From Desulfobulbaceae bacterium UBA5628 (lineage in GTDB: Bacteria; Desulfobacterota; Desulfobulbia; Desulfobulbales; Desulfurivibrionaceae): a stretch of 6,906 bases of DNA. This document shows positions 1 through 6,906 of the stretch, one piece after another (positions within the stretch are counted from its first letter, which is position 1; each line of letters starts with the position of its first letter). The position numbers and the translations under genes were made by a program. The stretch lies in the NCBI GenBank assembly GCA_002421565.1, contig DIKC01000126.1, forward strand, positions 1 through 6,906, written 5' to 3'. Under the pieces are notes generated by a model that was not told the origin of the DNA, made no database searches, and saw nothing but the letters and a program-made list of their open reading frames with translations.

Positions 1-314
1 AGGGAATCGTCCTTTTCACACCCTGGGACACTCTCCTGTCCGTCGCCGAATCGAAGGCCCCCGCTTTTATTGCCAGGGTTCTCTTGAAGGACCGTTATGA
101 CAGCGTGGCGAACCTGGGAAACTTTGCCGGGGCGACAGCGATCATAGGAGCCGAGCGCGACGACCTCGTCCCCATCGGGCACGCGCAGGCGCTCTATGCG
201 TCCATTCCGGGAAGAAAACGGATGTGGATCATTCAGGGGGCCGGGCACAACGATTGGCTCATGTTCATGGGCGGCGACAAATTCAAGGAGATCATGGACT
301 TTGTGACGAGGTGA
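1..314 (+). CDS. alpha/beta hydrolase, C-terminal part (5' end outside window)
   Basis: The frame is open from base 3 to the TGA at 312-314, giving about 103 residues of a C-terminal region. Two landmarks fit the alpha/beta-hydrolase (S33 aminopeptidase-like) fold. One is a beta-strand followed by an acidic turn, AIIGAERDDLVP, the usual place of the catalytic Asp. The other is GAGHNDW near the C-terminus, the usual place of the catalytic His. The nucleophile elbow (GxSxG) would lie upstream and is not visible. The spacing of the Asp and His segments and the short final helix match the end of such proteins. A TTG at 84 could be mistaken for a start, but the frame continues upstream with hydrolase-like residues, so the gene simply enters from the left. 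The substrate cannot be told. Codon use (AGG, AGA and CGT among the arginines) resembles the first half of the following acs. Confidence 0.8.
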   Translation, partial: GIVLFTPWDTLLSVAESKAPAFIARVLLKDRYDSVANLGNFAGATAIIGAERDDLVPIGHAQALYASIPGRKRMWIIQGAGHNDWLMFMGGDKFKEIMDFVTR

Positions 315-547
315 CACCGGGCAGACAGACCTCTGCCTCAACGTAACCGGCCGGACGGCTTGCTTCGCTCCGCCAGTCCGTCTCTCCCCTATGCCATGTA
401 GGCGTTTCACCCACATCTAATTCATCCCCGTACCGATACCAAAGACGAAGGATTTGTTCTAATCTGGTGCTGTGGGATTTGGTAAACGATGGGAAAACGC
501 GGTTGTGAGTGCCGCGTTCGTAAATCTGATGGATAAGGAGAAGAAGA
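315..547 (+). other. intergenic region between hydrolase and acs
   Basis: No gene is supported in these 233 bases. Just after the hydrolase stop there is a 6-bp hairpin, GGCAGA (320-325) and TCTGCC (332-337) with a 6-base loop. A second imperfect hairpin follows, GACGG (354-358) against CCGTC (378-382). Neither has a following T-run, so they are at most weak terminators. The stretch ends in a good ribosome binding site, AAGGAG at 535-540, seven bases before the acs ATG. No convincing sigma-70 or sigma-54 promoter was recognised, although an independent acs promoter is likely given the gap. Confidence 0.5.
496..518 (+). promoter_or_regulatory. 7-bp perfect inverted repeat in the acs leader
   Basis: AACGCGG (496-502) and CCGCGTT (512-518) form a perfect inverted repeat around a 9-base centre, 30 bases before the acs start. 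It could be an operator for a dimeric regulator or a leader hairpin. There is no T-run, so it is not a terminator. Its function is inferred from position only. Confidence 0.3.
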
Positions 548-2533
<1,986 letters not shown>

Positions 2534-2568
2534 GACGTAGAACGCATAGAAGCGGACTACGCCCCCCA

Positions 2569-2678
2569 AAAAAACGGGCGGCAGTGCCACAGATTGCGGT
2601 AAGCGGGACGGCGATGCGTACGCTAAGTACGTGAGCCGGCCCGATCGCCGCAAGATTCGGTGCTGCCGCCCGTTTTTT
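2569..2678. terminator. bidirectional terminator with long structured insert, between acs and mltB
   Basis: The outer arms, 2569-2584 (six A then CGGGCGGCAG) and 2663-2678 (CTGCCGCCCG then six T), form a perfect 16-bp inverted repeat. Read on either strand, the GC-rich stem is followed by a U-run, as in Rho-independent terminators, which suits the convergent acs (+) and mltB (-). The spacer is unusually long at 78 bases and is itself folded. TTGCGG (2594-2599) pairs with CCGCAA (2648-2653), CGGG and CGGC segments pair further in, and the tip is CGTAC-GCTAA-GTACG (2617-2631). The right arm reaches into the mltB stop codon. The fold was found by eye, without energy calculation. Confidence 0.85.
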
Positions 2679-3705
2679 ATTCGCGAAATTTTTCCGCCAG
2701 CTCGGTCACCGCCATGGCGTAGCGGTTGGAGTTGTTCCATTTGGTGATTGCCTGGAAGTTGGGGTAACCGGCCACGTAGCGCATCCCGCCCCCTTCCAGT
2801 TCCAGGCCGACGATGGTCAGGGGTTTGTTGTCCTGGGCCGGGGGCAGTTCGATCCCCAGGGCCGCCGCCACCTTTTCCCGTTTCAGCAACCCCTGGCGGC
2901 CGGCCTCGAAGGCGGCGGTCAGTTCCTTGTCCTTCAATTCCCGGCCCAGCTCCCGGTAAATCGGGGCTCCGAATTTCCAGCCGAATTGCTTGAGATAGTT
3001 GGCAATACTGGCCAGCACGTCCGGCACCGAGTTCCAGACATCGCGGCGGCCGTCGCCGTCAAAATCCACCGCATAGGCCCGGAAGCTGGAGGGGATGAAC
3101 TGGGTCTGGCCAAAGGCGCCGCCGTAGGAGCCGGAGACGTTGAGCGGGTCAACATTGTTTTCCCGGCAAAGAAGCAGGAATTCCACCAACTGCTGGCGGT
3201 AAAAGCTGCTTCGGCGGGGATAGGCGTCAAACATGGTGTTCAGGGTCTGAAACATGTTGAAGGAACCGTCGTTGCTGCCGAAACGGCTCTCAATCCCCCA
3301 GATGGCGACCACGATTTCCCTTTCCACCCCGAATTCCGCCTCCACCCGGTCCAGCAGTTCCTTGTGCTTTGCCAGCAGGCTGCGGCCGTTGCCGATGGTG
3401 GGCCAGGTGATGAAGCGGGGGTAGTATTCGAAATAGGGCTTGGCCTCCCACTGGGTGTCCATCAGTTCCAGAACCCGGCGGCGGATGCTGGCCCCGGCGA
3501 AGATTTTGTCCAGTTCTTCCTGGCTGAAGCCGTGGCTCTGGCGCAATTCCTTGAACAGCCCGCGATAGCGTTCCGAGGTCAGGTCGATGGCCTGGCCGTC
3601 GGTGACCAGATCGGCGGCCTTGGGGGCCGGTTGGCTGGTGGCCTGGGCGGTGAGCGGGGTCAGCAGCAGGGCGAGGATGAGGAAAAAACGGCAGGCAACC
3701 TTCAT
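2677..3705 (-). CDS. mltB: lytic murein transglycosylase B (MltB/SLT_2 family)
   Basis: This enzyme cleaves the MurNAc-GlcNAc bond of peptidoglycan, leaving 1,6-anhydro-MurNAc ends, and acts in the periplasm. The 342 residues match the family length. Residues 1-22 are a signal peptide (basic start, hydrophobic core LILALLLTPL, AQA-type cleavage site). There is no Cys after the hydrophobic core, so it is predicted soluble, unlike the lipoprotein MltB of E. coli. The catalytic Glu is E139 in WGIESRFG. SYGGAFGQTQFIPSSF (193-208) is the substrate-groove motif. DFDGDGRRD (214-222) is the EF-hand-like metal site of this family, and the C-terminal KWNNSNRYA is also typical. The ATG overlaps the stop of the upstream DHH gene by 4 bases (3702-3705), and an AGAGG lies about 12 bases upstream, so translation is probably coupled. 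The gene ends inside the arm of the terminator. Assignment to the family is secure; the exact paralogue name is less so. Confidence 0.93.
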   Translation of the reverse strand: MKVACRFFLILALLLTPLTAQATSQPAPKAADLVTDGQAIDLTSERYRGLFKELRQSHGFSQEELDKIFAGASIRRRVLELMDTQWEAKPYFEYYPRFITWPTIGNGRSLLAKHKELLDRVEAEFGVEREIVVAIWGIESRFGSNDGSFNMFQTLNTMFDAYPRRSSFYRQQLVEFLLLCRENNVDPLNVSGSYGGAFGQTQFIPSSFRAYAVDFDGDGRRDVWNSVPDVLASIANYLKQFGWKFGAPIYRELGRELKDKELTAAFEAGRQGLLKREKVAAALGIELPPAQDNKPLTIVGLELEGGGMRYVAGYPNFQAITKWNNSNRYAMAVTELAEKFRE

Positions 3706-4667
3706 GGGGTGAAAACCTCTTGAAATGATTGGTTAAATTTATCCACCAGAGCAACGGGCAGGGCGTTGATTCCCCCGGCCCCGGCCCGGCCGCCGCCGGT
3801 GGGAAAGGCGCGGCACAGTTGATCCGCCCCCTTGGGCCGGGCCAGCGGCGCCCGGATGCTGACCACCAAGGCGCTCTGGTCCTGGTTCGGAACCAGGAGG
3901 GCGTGGGCCAGTTCCGGTTCTTCCCGCGCCTTTTCGTTGCAGAACACCCCGGCCGCTCGTCGCGCCCAAGCTTCGGCCGGGAAGCGATAAATCCGGCCGG
4001 CGGTTGAGGCGCTAAGGGGCGGCACGGCCCGGGCGCGGGCCATGTCGTCGCTGAAACCCTGCCGGAGAGTGGACAATATACCAGACCGGCGGCAGAAATC
4101 AAAAGGATCGGTAAAAGGCATCAAGGCCCGGTAAAGATCGGCGGGATGGAAGTGGAGATCGGCCGGGGCCGGGCCGTAACCGTTGTAATTGCACAATTCG
4201 CCCAATTCCCGCAGGGTGGCGGTTTCCGCCTCGCTCAGACCCAGAGCGGCGGCGGCCCGCAGGGCGGGTTGGTGGAGATTGTCGCCAAAGGCGGCAGCCA
4301 CCGCCCAGCCCCGATAACGGCCATCCAAGAGCCGATCCACGATCAGGGAGGTGCAGACCTCCGGGCTGGGGTCGATATGGGCGGTAAGGTTGGGGCTGGC
4401 CGGAATCTCGCCGGGAAAATGGTGGTCGATGTAAAGCACCGGGCAGACTTCCAGCAGCGGCAGGAGATAGGCCCGGTTGCGGTCCAGGGAAACATCCAGC
4501 ACCGTGACCGCGCGCGGCTGCTCGGCGGGCGAAACCTGGGCCAGCAAATCAATGTCGCGCTTGACCCCGGTCACCAGTCGGGCCTCGGGCCGGGGCTCGG
4601 CCAGCCGCAATTGATGGAGGGCGAAAATCCCGTCCGCATCGCCGTTGAATACATCTATCCAGACCAT
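3702..4667 (-). CDS. DHH-family phosphoesterase
   Basis: This is a cytosolic metal-dependent phosphoesterase of the DHH superfamily, the same broad group as NrnA/RecJ-like enzymes. Motif I is FNGDADG (N8, D10, D12). An Asp in VTVLDVSLD (D58) gives motif II. YIDHHFPG carries the signature D81-H82-H83. FGDN (D129) fits motif IV. The C-terminal glycine-rich GGGRAGAGGIN (291-301) matches the DHHA1 substrate-binding loop. The length, 321 residues, is normal for a two-domain DHH-DHHA1 protein. The start at 4667 has GGAG five bases upstream. The substrate (nanoRNA, cyclic dinucleotide, pAp or other) cannot be decided from sequence. It is the first gene of a two-gene unit with mltB (ATGA overlap) and begins 28 bases after the ParE-type toxin remnant on the same strand, so read-through from the toxin-antitoxin promoter is possible. 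Codon use is GC-rich, like mltB and the second half of acs. Confidence 0.9.
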   Translation of the reverse strand: MVWIDVFNGDADGIFALHQLRLAEPRPEARLVTGVKRDIDLLAQVSPAEQPRAVTVLDVSLDRNRAYLLPLLEVCPVLYIDHHFPGEIPASPNLTAHIDPSPEVCTSLIVDRLLDGRYRGWAVAAAFGDNLHQPALRAAAALGLSEAETATLRELGELCNYNGYGPAPADLHFHPADLYRALMPFTDPFDFCRRSGILSTLRQGFSDDMARARAVPPLSASTAGRIYRFPAEAWARRAAGVFCNEKAREEPELAHALLVPNQDQSALVVSIRAPLARPKGADQLCRAFPTGGGRAGAGGINALPVALVDKFNQSFQEVFTP

Positions 4668-4695
4668 TTTTGCTCCATTGATTTCTTTGGTTGAT

Positions 4696-5008
4696 CTATG
4701 CCGGTTCTTGCATCCAGGCGGGGATGTGACGTTTCCCGTTCAGGATGCGCCAGACATCGACGCAATTCGACAGTTCAACATAAAAGATCAGATACGGATA
4801 GCGACCGATCGGCCAACAGCGCAGGCCGGGGATTTCCAACTCGATGGCATGTAGAACCGGCTCCAGGGTGATGGGCGAGATGGGAAAAGGCTTGTTCCAA
4901 GGCGTCGATAAAGTCCAGGGCCGCCTGTTTGGCCCCTTGGTCCAGATAATGGGCAACGGCCTCGTGGAGATCACGATCGGCCAAAGCACGGGGAATAACC
5001 GGCTTCAT
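4696..5008 (-). pseudogene. parE: ParE/RelE-superfamily toxin gene, frameshifted
   Basis: Two adjoining frames together give a recognisable ParE-type toxin. The first, from ATG 5008, reads MKPVIPRALADRDLHEAV... to HHPGAGS (52 codons, ending at 4853). The second, from 4851, reads HAIELEIPGLRCWPIGRYPYL... to IPAWMQEPA and stops at TAG 4696-4698 (51 codons). One unpaired base (4852) sits between them. Left in the first frame, the protein loses its C-terminal half and ends at TGA 4775-4777. ParE toxins usually have about two more residues (often Pro-Arg) at the join, so a 5-base deletion would explain both the missing residues and the shift. The C-terminal half carries the conserved core strands, so the toxin should be inactive. 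The ATG overlaps the antitoxin stop by 4 bases (5005-5008), the usual arrangement. Family members poison DNA gyrase or cleave mRNA; which applied here is unknown. A sequencing error is possible, though no homopolymer is at the site. Confidence 0.85.
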
Positions 5009-5244
5009 CCGGCGGGGTGGAGGCGGACCCGATCCCGCAAGGCTTCGAACCAAGCGCCATCAACCGGAACCGTGGCGGCCGAGTCGGCGCCTTCTATCAG
5101 CATTTTGCGCAAATAACGACGATCCTTGTCCTTGCGGATCAGTTCGCGTACGTACTCGCTGCTGGTGCTGTAGCCGCCGCTGGTGACCTGCTGGTCAACG
5201 AATGATTTCAGGGAATCGGGTAAAGAGATATTCATTGTAGTCAT
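5005..5244 (-). CDS. parD: ParD-type ribbon-helix-helix antitoxin
   Basis: A 79-residue protein, MTTMNISLPDSLKSFVDQQV..., with the N-terminal ribbon-helix-helix DNA-binding fold (strand MNISLP, then two helices through STSSEYVRELIRKDKDR). The C-terminal tail, ending in WFEALRDRVRLHPAG, would wrap the toxin. The frame is open upstream to an ATG at 5316, but the added residues do not resemble the family. MTTMNISLP is the common start of ParD proteins, so 5244 (or 5235) is chosen. No clear Shine-Dalgarno precedes it. Antitoxins of this type neutralise the partner toxin and repress their own promoter with it. Here the toxin gene is broken, so the antitoxin is either a relic or kept as a free regulator. 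It appears intact, and identification is confident from the N-terminal half. Confidence 0.9.
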   Translation of the reverse strand: MTTMNISLPDSLKSFVDQQVTSGGYSTSSEYVRELIRKDKDRRYLRKMLIEGADSAATVPVDGAWFEALRDRVRLHPAG

Positions 5245-5250
5245 AATGTA

Positions 5251-5279
5251 ACGATAAATTTTTTGGCAAAAATTGGCAA
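5251..5279 (-). promoter_or_regulatory. possible promoter of the parD-parE pair
   Basis: Reading leftward, TTGCCA (5279-5274) and TATCGT (5256-5251) are 17 bases apart and each match the sigma-70 boxes at four or more of six positions. The predicted start would fall at about 5244, on the antitoxin ATG itself, implying a leaderless message and explaining the lack of a ribosome binding site. TGGCAA occurs three times on the + strand here (5264-5269, 5274-5279, 5280-5285), which could be operator half-sites. These are weak matches judged by eye. Confidence 0.3.
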
Positions 5280-5301
5280 TGGCAAAAAAATGGCCTGGGG
5301 T

Positions 5302-5327
5302 ACTCATGCACGACACTCATGCACGAC
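5302..5327. repeat. perfect 13-bp tandem direct repeat
   Basis: ACTCATGCACGAC occurs twice end to end (5302-5314 and 5315-5327). It lies between the antitoxin gene and the rightward promoter at 5333. It could be a pair of regulator binding sites or a simple local duplication. Confidence 0.85.
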
Positions 5328-5332
5328 TCTCC

Positions 5333-5361
5333 TTGACAGTAGAACCAGTAAATGGTGACAT
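5333..5361 (+). promoter_or_regulatory. sigma-70-like promoter with palindromic operator over the -10 box
   Basis: TTGACA (5333-5338) is a perfect -35 box. TGACAT (5356-5361), 17 bases on, matches the -10 consensus at four of six positions. The predicted start at about 5368 falls on the ATG of the 5368-5580 frame. The palindrome TGACA-TGC-TGTCA (5356-5368) covers the -10 box, as expected of a repressor site. Confidence 0.5.
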
Positions 5362-5399
5362 GCTGTCATGACCACGATGTACAAGGTGTTTACTGGTTC
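5342..5399. repeat. 11-bp perfect inverted repeat, 36-base spacer
   Basis: GAACCAGTAAA (5342-5352) is the exact reverse complement of TTTACTGGTTC (5389-5399). The arms enclose the -10 box, the TGACA/TGTCA palindrome and the first codons of the 5368 frame. This could be a looping operator, a hairpin in the early transcript, or the end of a small mobile element. No T-run follows. Confidence 0.7.
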
Positions 5400-5580
5400 A
5401 CAAATGGGTGGCCTGTTGGCGGAGATCGGAGAAGATTTGCAGATCCGTAACGGCGACGATGAATATGTCGATGTGACCGAAACCGAAACGCGCGAAAAAA
5501 AAATAACTTGTCAGTCATGTTTTTTGAAATTAGTTTGCAAAAAAGGGTGGATCGTTTCAGCACTATGCAAGTGGCACTGA
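5368..5580 (+). CDS. small hypothetical ORF, doubtful (70 codons)
   Basis: The frame from ATG 5368 (or ATG 5377) encodes 70 residues, MTTMYKVFTGSQMGGLLAEIGEDLQI..., with an acidic middle (NGDDEYVDVTETETREKK) and a Cys-rich, unlike tail (CQSCFLKLVCKK...). I do not recognise a family. It has no Shine-Dalgarno, but a good promoter is placed to start the message on the ATG. A run of nine A at 5495-5503 sits where the character of the protein changes. A -1 shift on that run would replace the last 26 residues with about 40 others and stop at TAG 5622-5624. It may therefore be a frameshifted gene, a gene fragment left by rearrangement, or non-coding. The frame diverges from the antitoxin gene. Confidence 0.35.
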   Translation: MTTMYKVFTGSQMGGLLAEIGEDLQIRNGDDEYVDVTETETREKKITCQSCFLKLVCKKGWIVSALCKWH

Positions 5581-5583
5581 AAC
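5554..5583. repeat. 7-bp inverted repeat at the end of the 5368 frame
   Basis: GTTTCAG (5554-5560) and CTGAAAC (5577-5583) pair around a 16-base loop and span the TGA at 5578-5580. It is placed like a terminator but lacks a T-run. The rest of the gap up to 5650 shows nothing further. Confidence 0.35.
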
Positions 5584-5653
5584 AATGTGGCAGGGAAGGA
5601 GCGGGCTGGTCACACTCATGGTAGGGTGATATACAGGTCTGCTGAATTACTCG

Positions 5654-5682
5654 TTGGCGAGGAACCTATCTCAATTTATATA
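5654..5682 (+). promoter_or_regulatory. possible promoter for the 5704-6664 unit
   Basis: TTGGCG (5654-5659) and TATATA (5677-5682) are 17 bases apart and resemble sigma-70 boxes. The predicted start lies only a base or two before the AAGGA ribosome binding site at 5691-5695, giving a very short leader. It is a tentative call from eye inspection. Confidence 0.3.
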
Positions 5683-5703
5683 TGAGCGACAAGGAATATA
5701 GGC

Positions 5704-5955
5704 ATGAAGGATGAATATGATTTTGAATTTTTGATGCGGAATATGACAGATGCCCAAAAATCTCTTTTTCTTGAAAACTTGGATCTTTGGGAAAAAACCG
5801 CGCAAATGAATAACCGACCTCAACATTTTGATGGTTTTGATGTGGATCTGCAAATGCTGTTACAAGAATGGAAATATCTATTGGAAAATATACTTAATTT
5901 AGAATTTTCAGAGAAGGTATCTCTTAGGGCTAAACAGGATATCGGCGATGACTGA
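5704..5955 (+). CDS. small acidic hypothetical protein
   Basis: An 83-residue protein, MKDEYDFEFLMRNMTDAQKSLFLENLDLWEKT..., with no recognised family. It is rich in Asp/Glu, Leu, Phe and Trp and looks wholly helical and cytosolic, with no signal peptide or membrane segment. AAGGA at 5691-5695, eight bases before the ATG, supports translation. It overlaps the following lipoprotein gene by 8 bases (5948-5955), so the two are probably translated together. The DNA is clearly AT-richer than acs or mltB, a sign of recent transfer. The overlap with a secreted lipoprotein suggests a shared function, but none can be named. Confidence 0.75.
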   Translation: MKDEYDFEFLMRNMTDAQKSLFLENLDLWEKTAQMNNRPQHFDGFDVDLQMLLQEWKYLLENILNLEFSEKVSLRAKQDIGDD

Positions 5956-6664
5956 GAGACTATTTGCTGGATGCTCAATAATTCTCATGCTGTTTCTAGC
6001 CAGCTGCGCAGCCCAAAAATATTTCTACAACCAGCGCTACCCTCAAACCGCACAACAGGCCAGCTACAACTCTGATATTAGCTACTGCAATGCAGTAGCC
6101 TATGGAATGGCCCCAATGCCGCCGGTCAATCTCCAACCAACCGGCCCCACATACACCAGCGGCACCTTAATCGGCAATAACGGTTATGTCGGGTCGTATA
6201 CGGGCACTACATACCAAGACACCAGCATGGCCACCATGTCAAACCTGCTCAGCCTATCCTCCGCTCTCGCCGCACAGAACGCACGGCAGAATATTGCCGC
6301 CTCATGCATGGCCAACATAGGATGGTTTGAGGTTGAAAAGGGCTACCTCCCTCCATCTCAGACCGTCCCAACACCTACTGCCGGTAAAGAAGGCGATGCC
6401 AGGGAACCTTTCTCTCAAGGGGGCGTTGCACCCTTCCTGGCCAAGGTCAAGAATGCCCTTGCCGACGCCGAGCTATCGGAGAATGATCCTGCCTTCCTCG
6501 GTTTTGCCCAGCAAGCCCCGACCGAGGATGCCTCCGGGCAGCCGTTGTCCTTCGATGACCAGGTGAAGTGGGCCATCGACAAAACCATCGAATACAAGGC
6601 GGCCGAAAGAGCCCGTTGGCGGCTGGAGAACGAGCAAAACAGCCTCCTTCACCAAGATCAATAA
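5948..6664 (+). CDS. hypothetical lipoprotein
   Basis: This 238-residue protein begins with a lipoprotein signal peptide: a basic Arg at position 4, a hydrophobic run IILMLFL, then the lipobox LASC with Cys20 as the lipid-bearing residue. Ala at the next position favours outer-membrane sorting. The region after it is rich in Tyr, Asn, Gln, Gly and Thr (about 25-95), a low-complexity, glycine-zipper-like stretch. Two Cys in the mature chain, C47 (SYCNAVAYG) and C120 (CMANIGW), follow the C...CMxxxGW layout seen in small envelope lipoproteins and could form a disulfide. The C-terminal 80 residues are charged and helical, ending in a probable amphipathic helix (DKTIEYKAAERARWRLENEQ). The start at 5948 overlaps the upstream gene by 8 bases, with AGGA at 5936-5939. 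GC content rises toward the 3' end. The family was not identified and no function is claimed. Confidence 0.85.
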   Translation: MTERLFAGCSIILMLFLASCAAQKYFYNQRYPQTAQQASYNSDISYCNAVAYGMAPMPPVNLQPTGPTYTSGTLIGNNGYVGSYTGTTYQDTSMATMSNLLSLSSALAAQNARQNIAASCMANIGWFEVEKGYLPPSQTVPTPTAGKEGDAREPFSQGGVAPFLAKVKNALADAELSENDPAFLGFAQQAPTEDASGQPLSFDDQVKWAIDKTIEYKAAERARWRLENEQNSLLHQDQ

Positions 6665-6672
6665 GGTTTCGC

Positions 6673-6756
6673 CAACAATCGGCTTAACCTGACTGCGGGC
6701 ACTGCTGGCATTTGCAACTGGCACCGGGCGCGGTCAGGTTAGCCGAAGCGTTGAGC
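6673..6756. repeat. strong inverted repeat with attC-like architecture
   Basis: Nine bases after the lipoprotein stop, 6680-6697 (CGGCTTAACCTGACTGCG) pairs with 6729-6745 (CGCGGTCAGGTTAGCCG) through about 17 bp, with one extra T on the left arm and one G-T pair. Outside this, after unpaired spacers (AAT and AAGC), CAAC (6673-6676) pairs with GTTG (6750-6753). The right end, GTTGAGC (6750-6756), fits the integron R' core GTTRRRY. An outer core pair, unpaired spacer, inner arms with an extrahelical base and a variable loop are the plan of an integron attC site. Against it, the left core, CGCCAAC, fits RYYYAAC poorly, and no second site or integrase is in view. There is no T-run, so it is not a standard terminator. 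Confidence 0.45.
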
Positions 6757-6852
6757 CGGTAGAAAACGTGACCGACTCTCAGGCGCTCTTCATCGCACTT
6801 TGCGGCATAAAGGTGGCCGGAAACTACGGTACGTGGAGGAGATAAGGCGAAA

Positions 6853-6906
6853 ATGGCTGAAATCACGCAGGTCAAAATAGTATCGGTTCCTCAGCAAAAT
6901 CTGTGG
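6853..6906 (+). CDS. start of a hypothetical gene, cut by the window edge
   Basis: ATG at 6853 opens 18 codons, MAEITQVKIVSVPQQNLW, running off the right end without a stop. AAGG at 6844-6847 (five bases upstream) and GGAGGAG at 6835-6841 give a plausible ribosome binding site. It is too short to classify. It would be the next gene after the attC-like repeat, about 95 bases downstream of its right core. Confidence 0.45.
   Translation, partial: MAEITQVKIVSVPQQNLW

Noticed and set aside
2986..3723. A 245-codon open frame on the + strand opposite mltB
   Set aside because: It is antisense to a well-supported transglycosylase, has no ribosome binding site that stands out, and has Gly/Val/Gln-rich antisense-type composition.
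4146..4694. A 182-codon open frame on the + strand opposite the DHH gene
   Set aside because: It is antisense to the DHH phosphoesterase, whose motifs are clear, and its translation is low-complexity and unrecognised.
5245..5316. An upstream ATG (5316) that would lengthen the antitoxin by 24 residues
   Set aside because: The extra residues do not resemble ParD proteins and would read through the repeats and promoter-like region. MTTMNISLP at 5244 is the usual family start.
6757..6852. A possible riboswitch upstream of the last gene
   Set aside because: I compared the stretch by eye with the c-di-GMP-I class and found no conserved core in either direction. The pairing seen is only short fragments.
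6684..6875. A 63-codon frame on the - strand containing a CKCQQC motif
   Set aside because: It needs a TTG start, has no convincing ribosome binding site, and reads straight through the strong inverted repeat, so the cysteine pattern is probably chance.

Overview
The window reads as a fragment of a Gram-negative bacterial chromosome. Evidence for a Gram-negative host is a periplasmic MltB-type lytic transglycosylase and a lipoprotein with an outer-membrane-type sorting residue. The GC-rich, CGC/CGG-arginine, CTG-leucine style of the central 3 kb would suit a deltaproteobacterial (Desulfobacterota-like) organism, but that placement is inference only.

Layout. (1) Positions 1-314 hold the 3' end of an alpha/beta hydrolase on the + strand. 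(2) An intergenic stretch of about 230 bases leads into acs (548-2533, +), a full-length AMP-forming acetyl-CoA synthetase with all expected motifs. (3) A bidirectional terminator (2569-2678) with a long structured insert separates acs from genes on the - strand that converge on it. (4) On the - strand, a DHH-family phosphoesterase (4667-3702) overlaps mltB (3705-2677) by 4 bases, forming a coupled pair. (5) Just upstream on the same strand lies a ParD/ParE-type toxin-antitoxin pair (5244-4696). The antitoxin is intact and the toxin is frameshifted. (6) From about 5250 to the end the DNA is accessory-like and partly AT-rich. It holds a repeat-rich divergent control region, a doubtful 70-codon ORF (5368-5580), a two-gene unit of a small acidic orphan protein and a lipoprotein (5704-6664), a strong inverted repeat shaped somewhat like an integron attC site (about 6673-6756), and the first 18 codons of a further gene at the right edge.

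The main oddity is acs. Its first half uses AGG for most arginines and is moderately GC, whereas its second half uses CGC/CGG almost only and is much richer in GC, like the genes that follow. The change falls close to the most conserved motif of the family, so the gene looks like a join of two acs lineages, either by homologous recombination or by chimeric assembly. Other points worth a second look are the decayed toxin, the structured terminator insert, the attC-like element and the palindromes around a consensus-like promoter at 5333-5361.

Functionally the core genes are ordinary: acetate activation, murein turnover and a DHH phosphoesterase of unknown substrate. No complete, clearly new multi-gene system can be demonstrated from the sequence. 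The best candidate for something undescribed is the small-protein/lipoprotein pair with its adjoining attC-like element.
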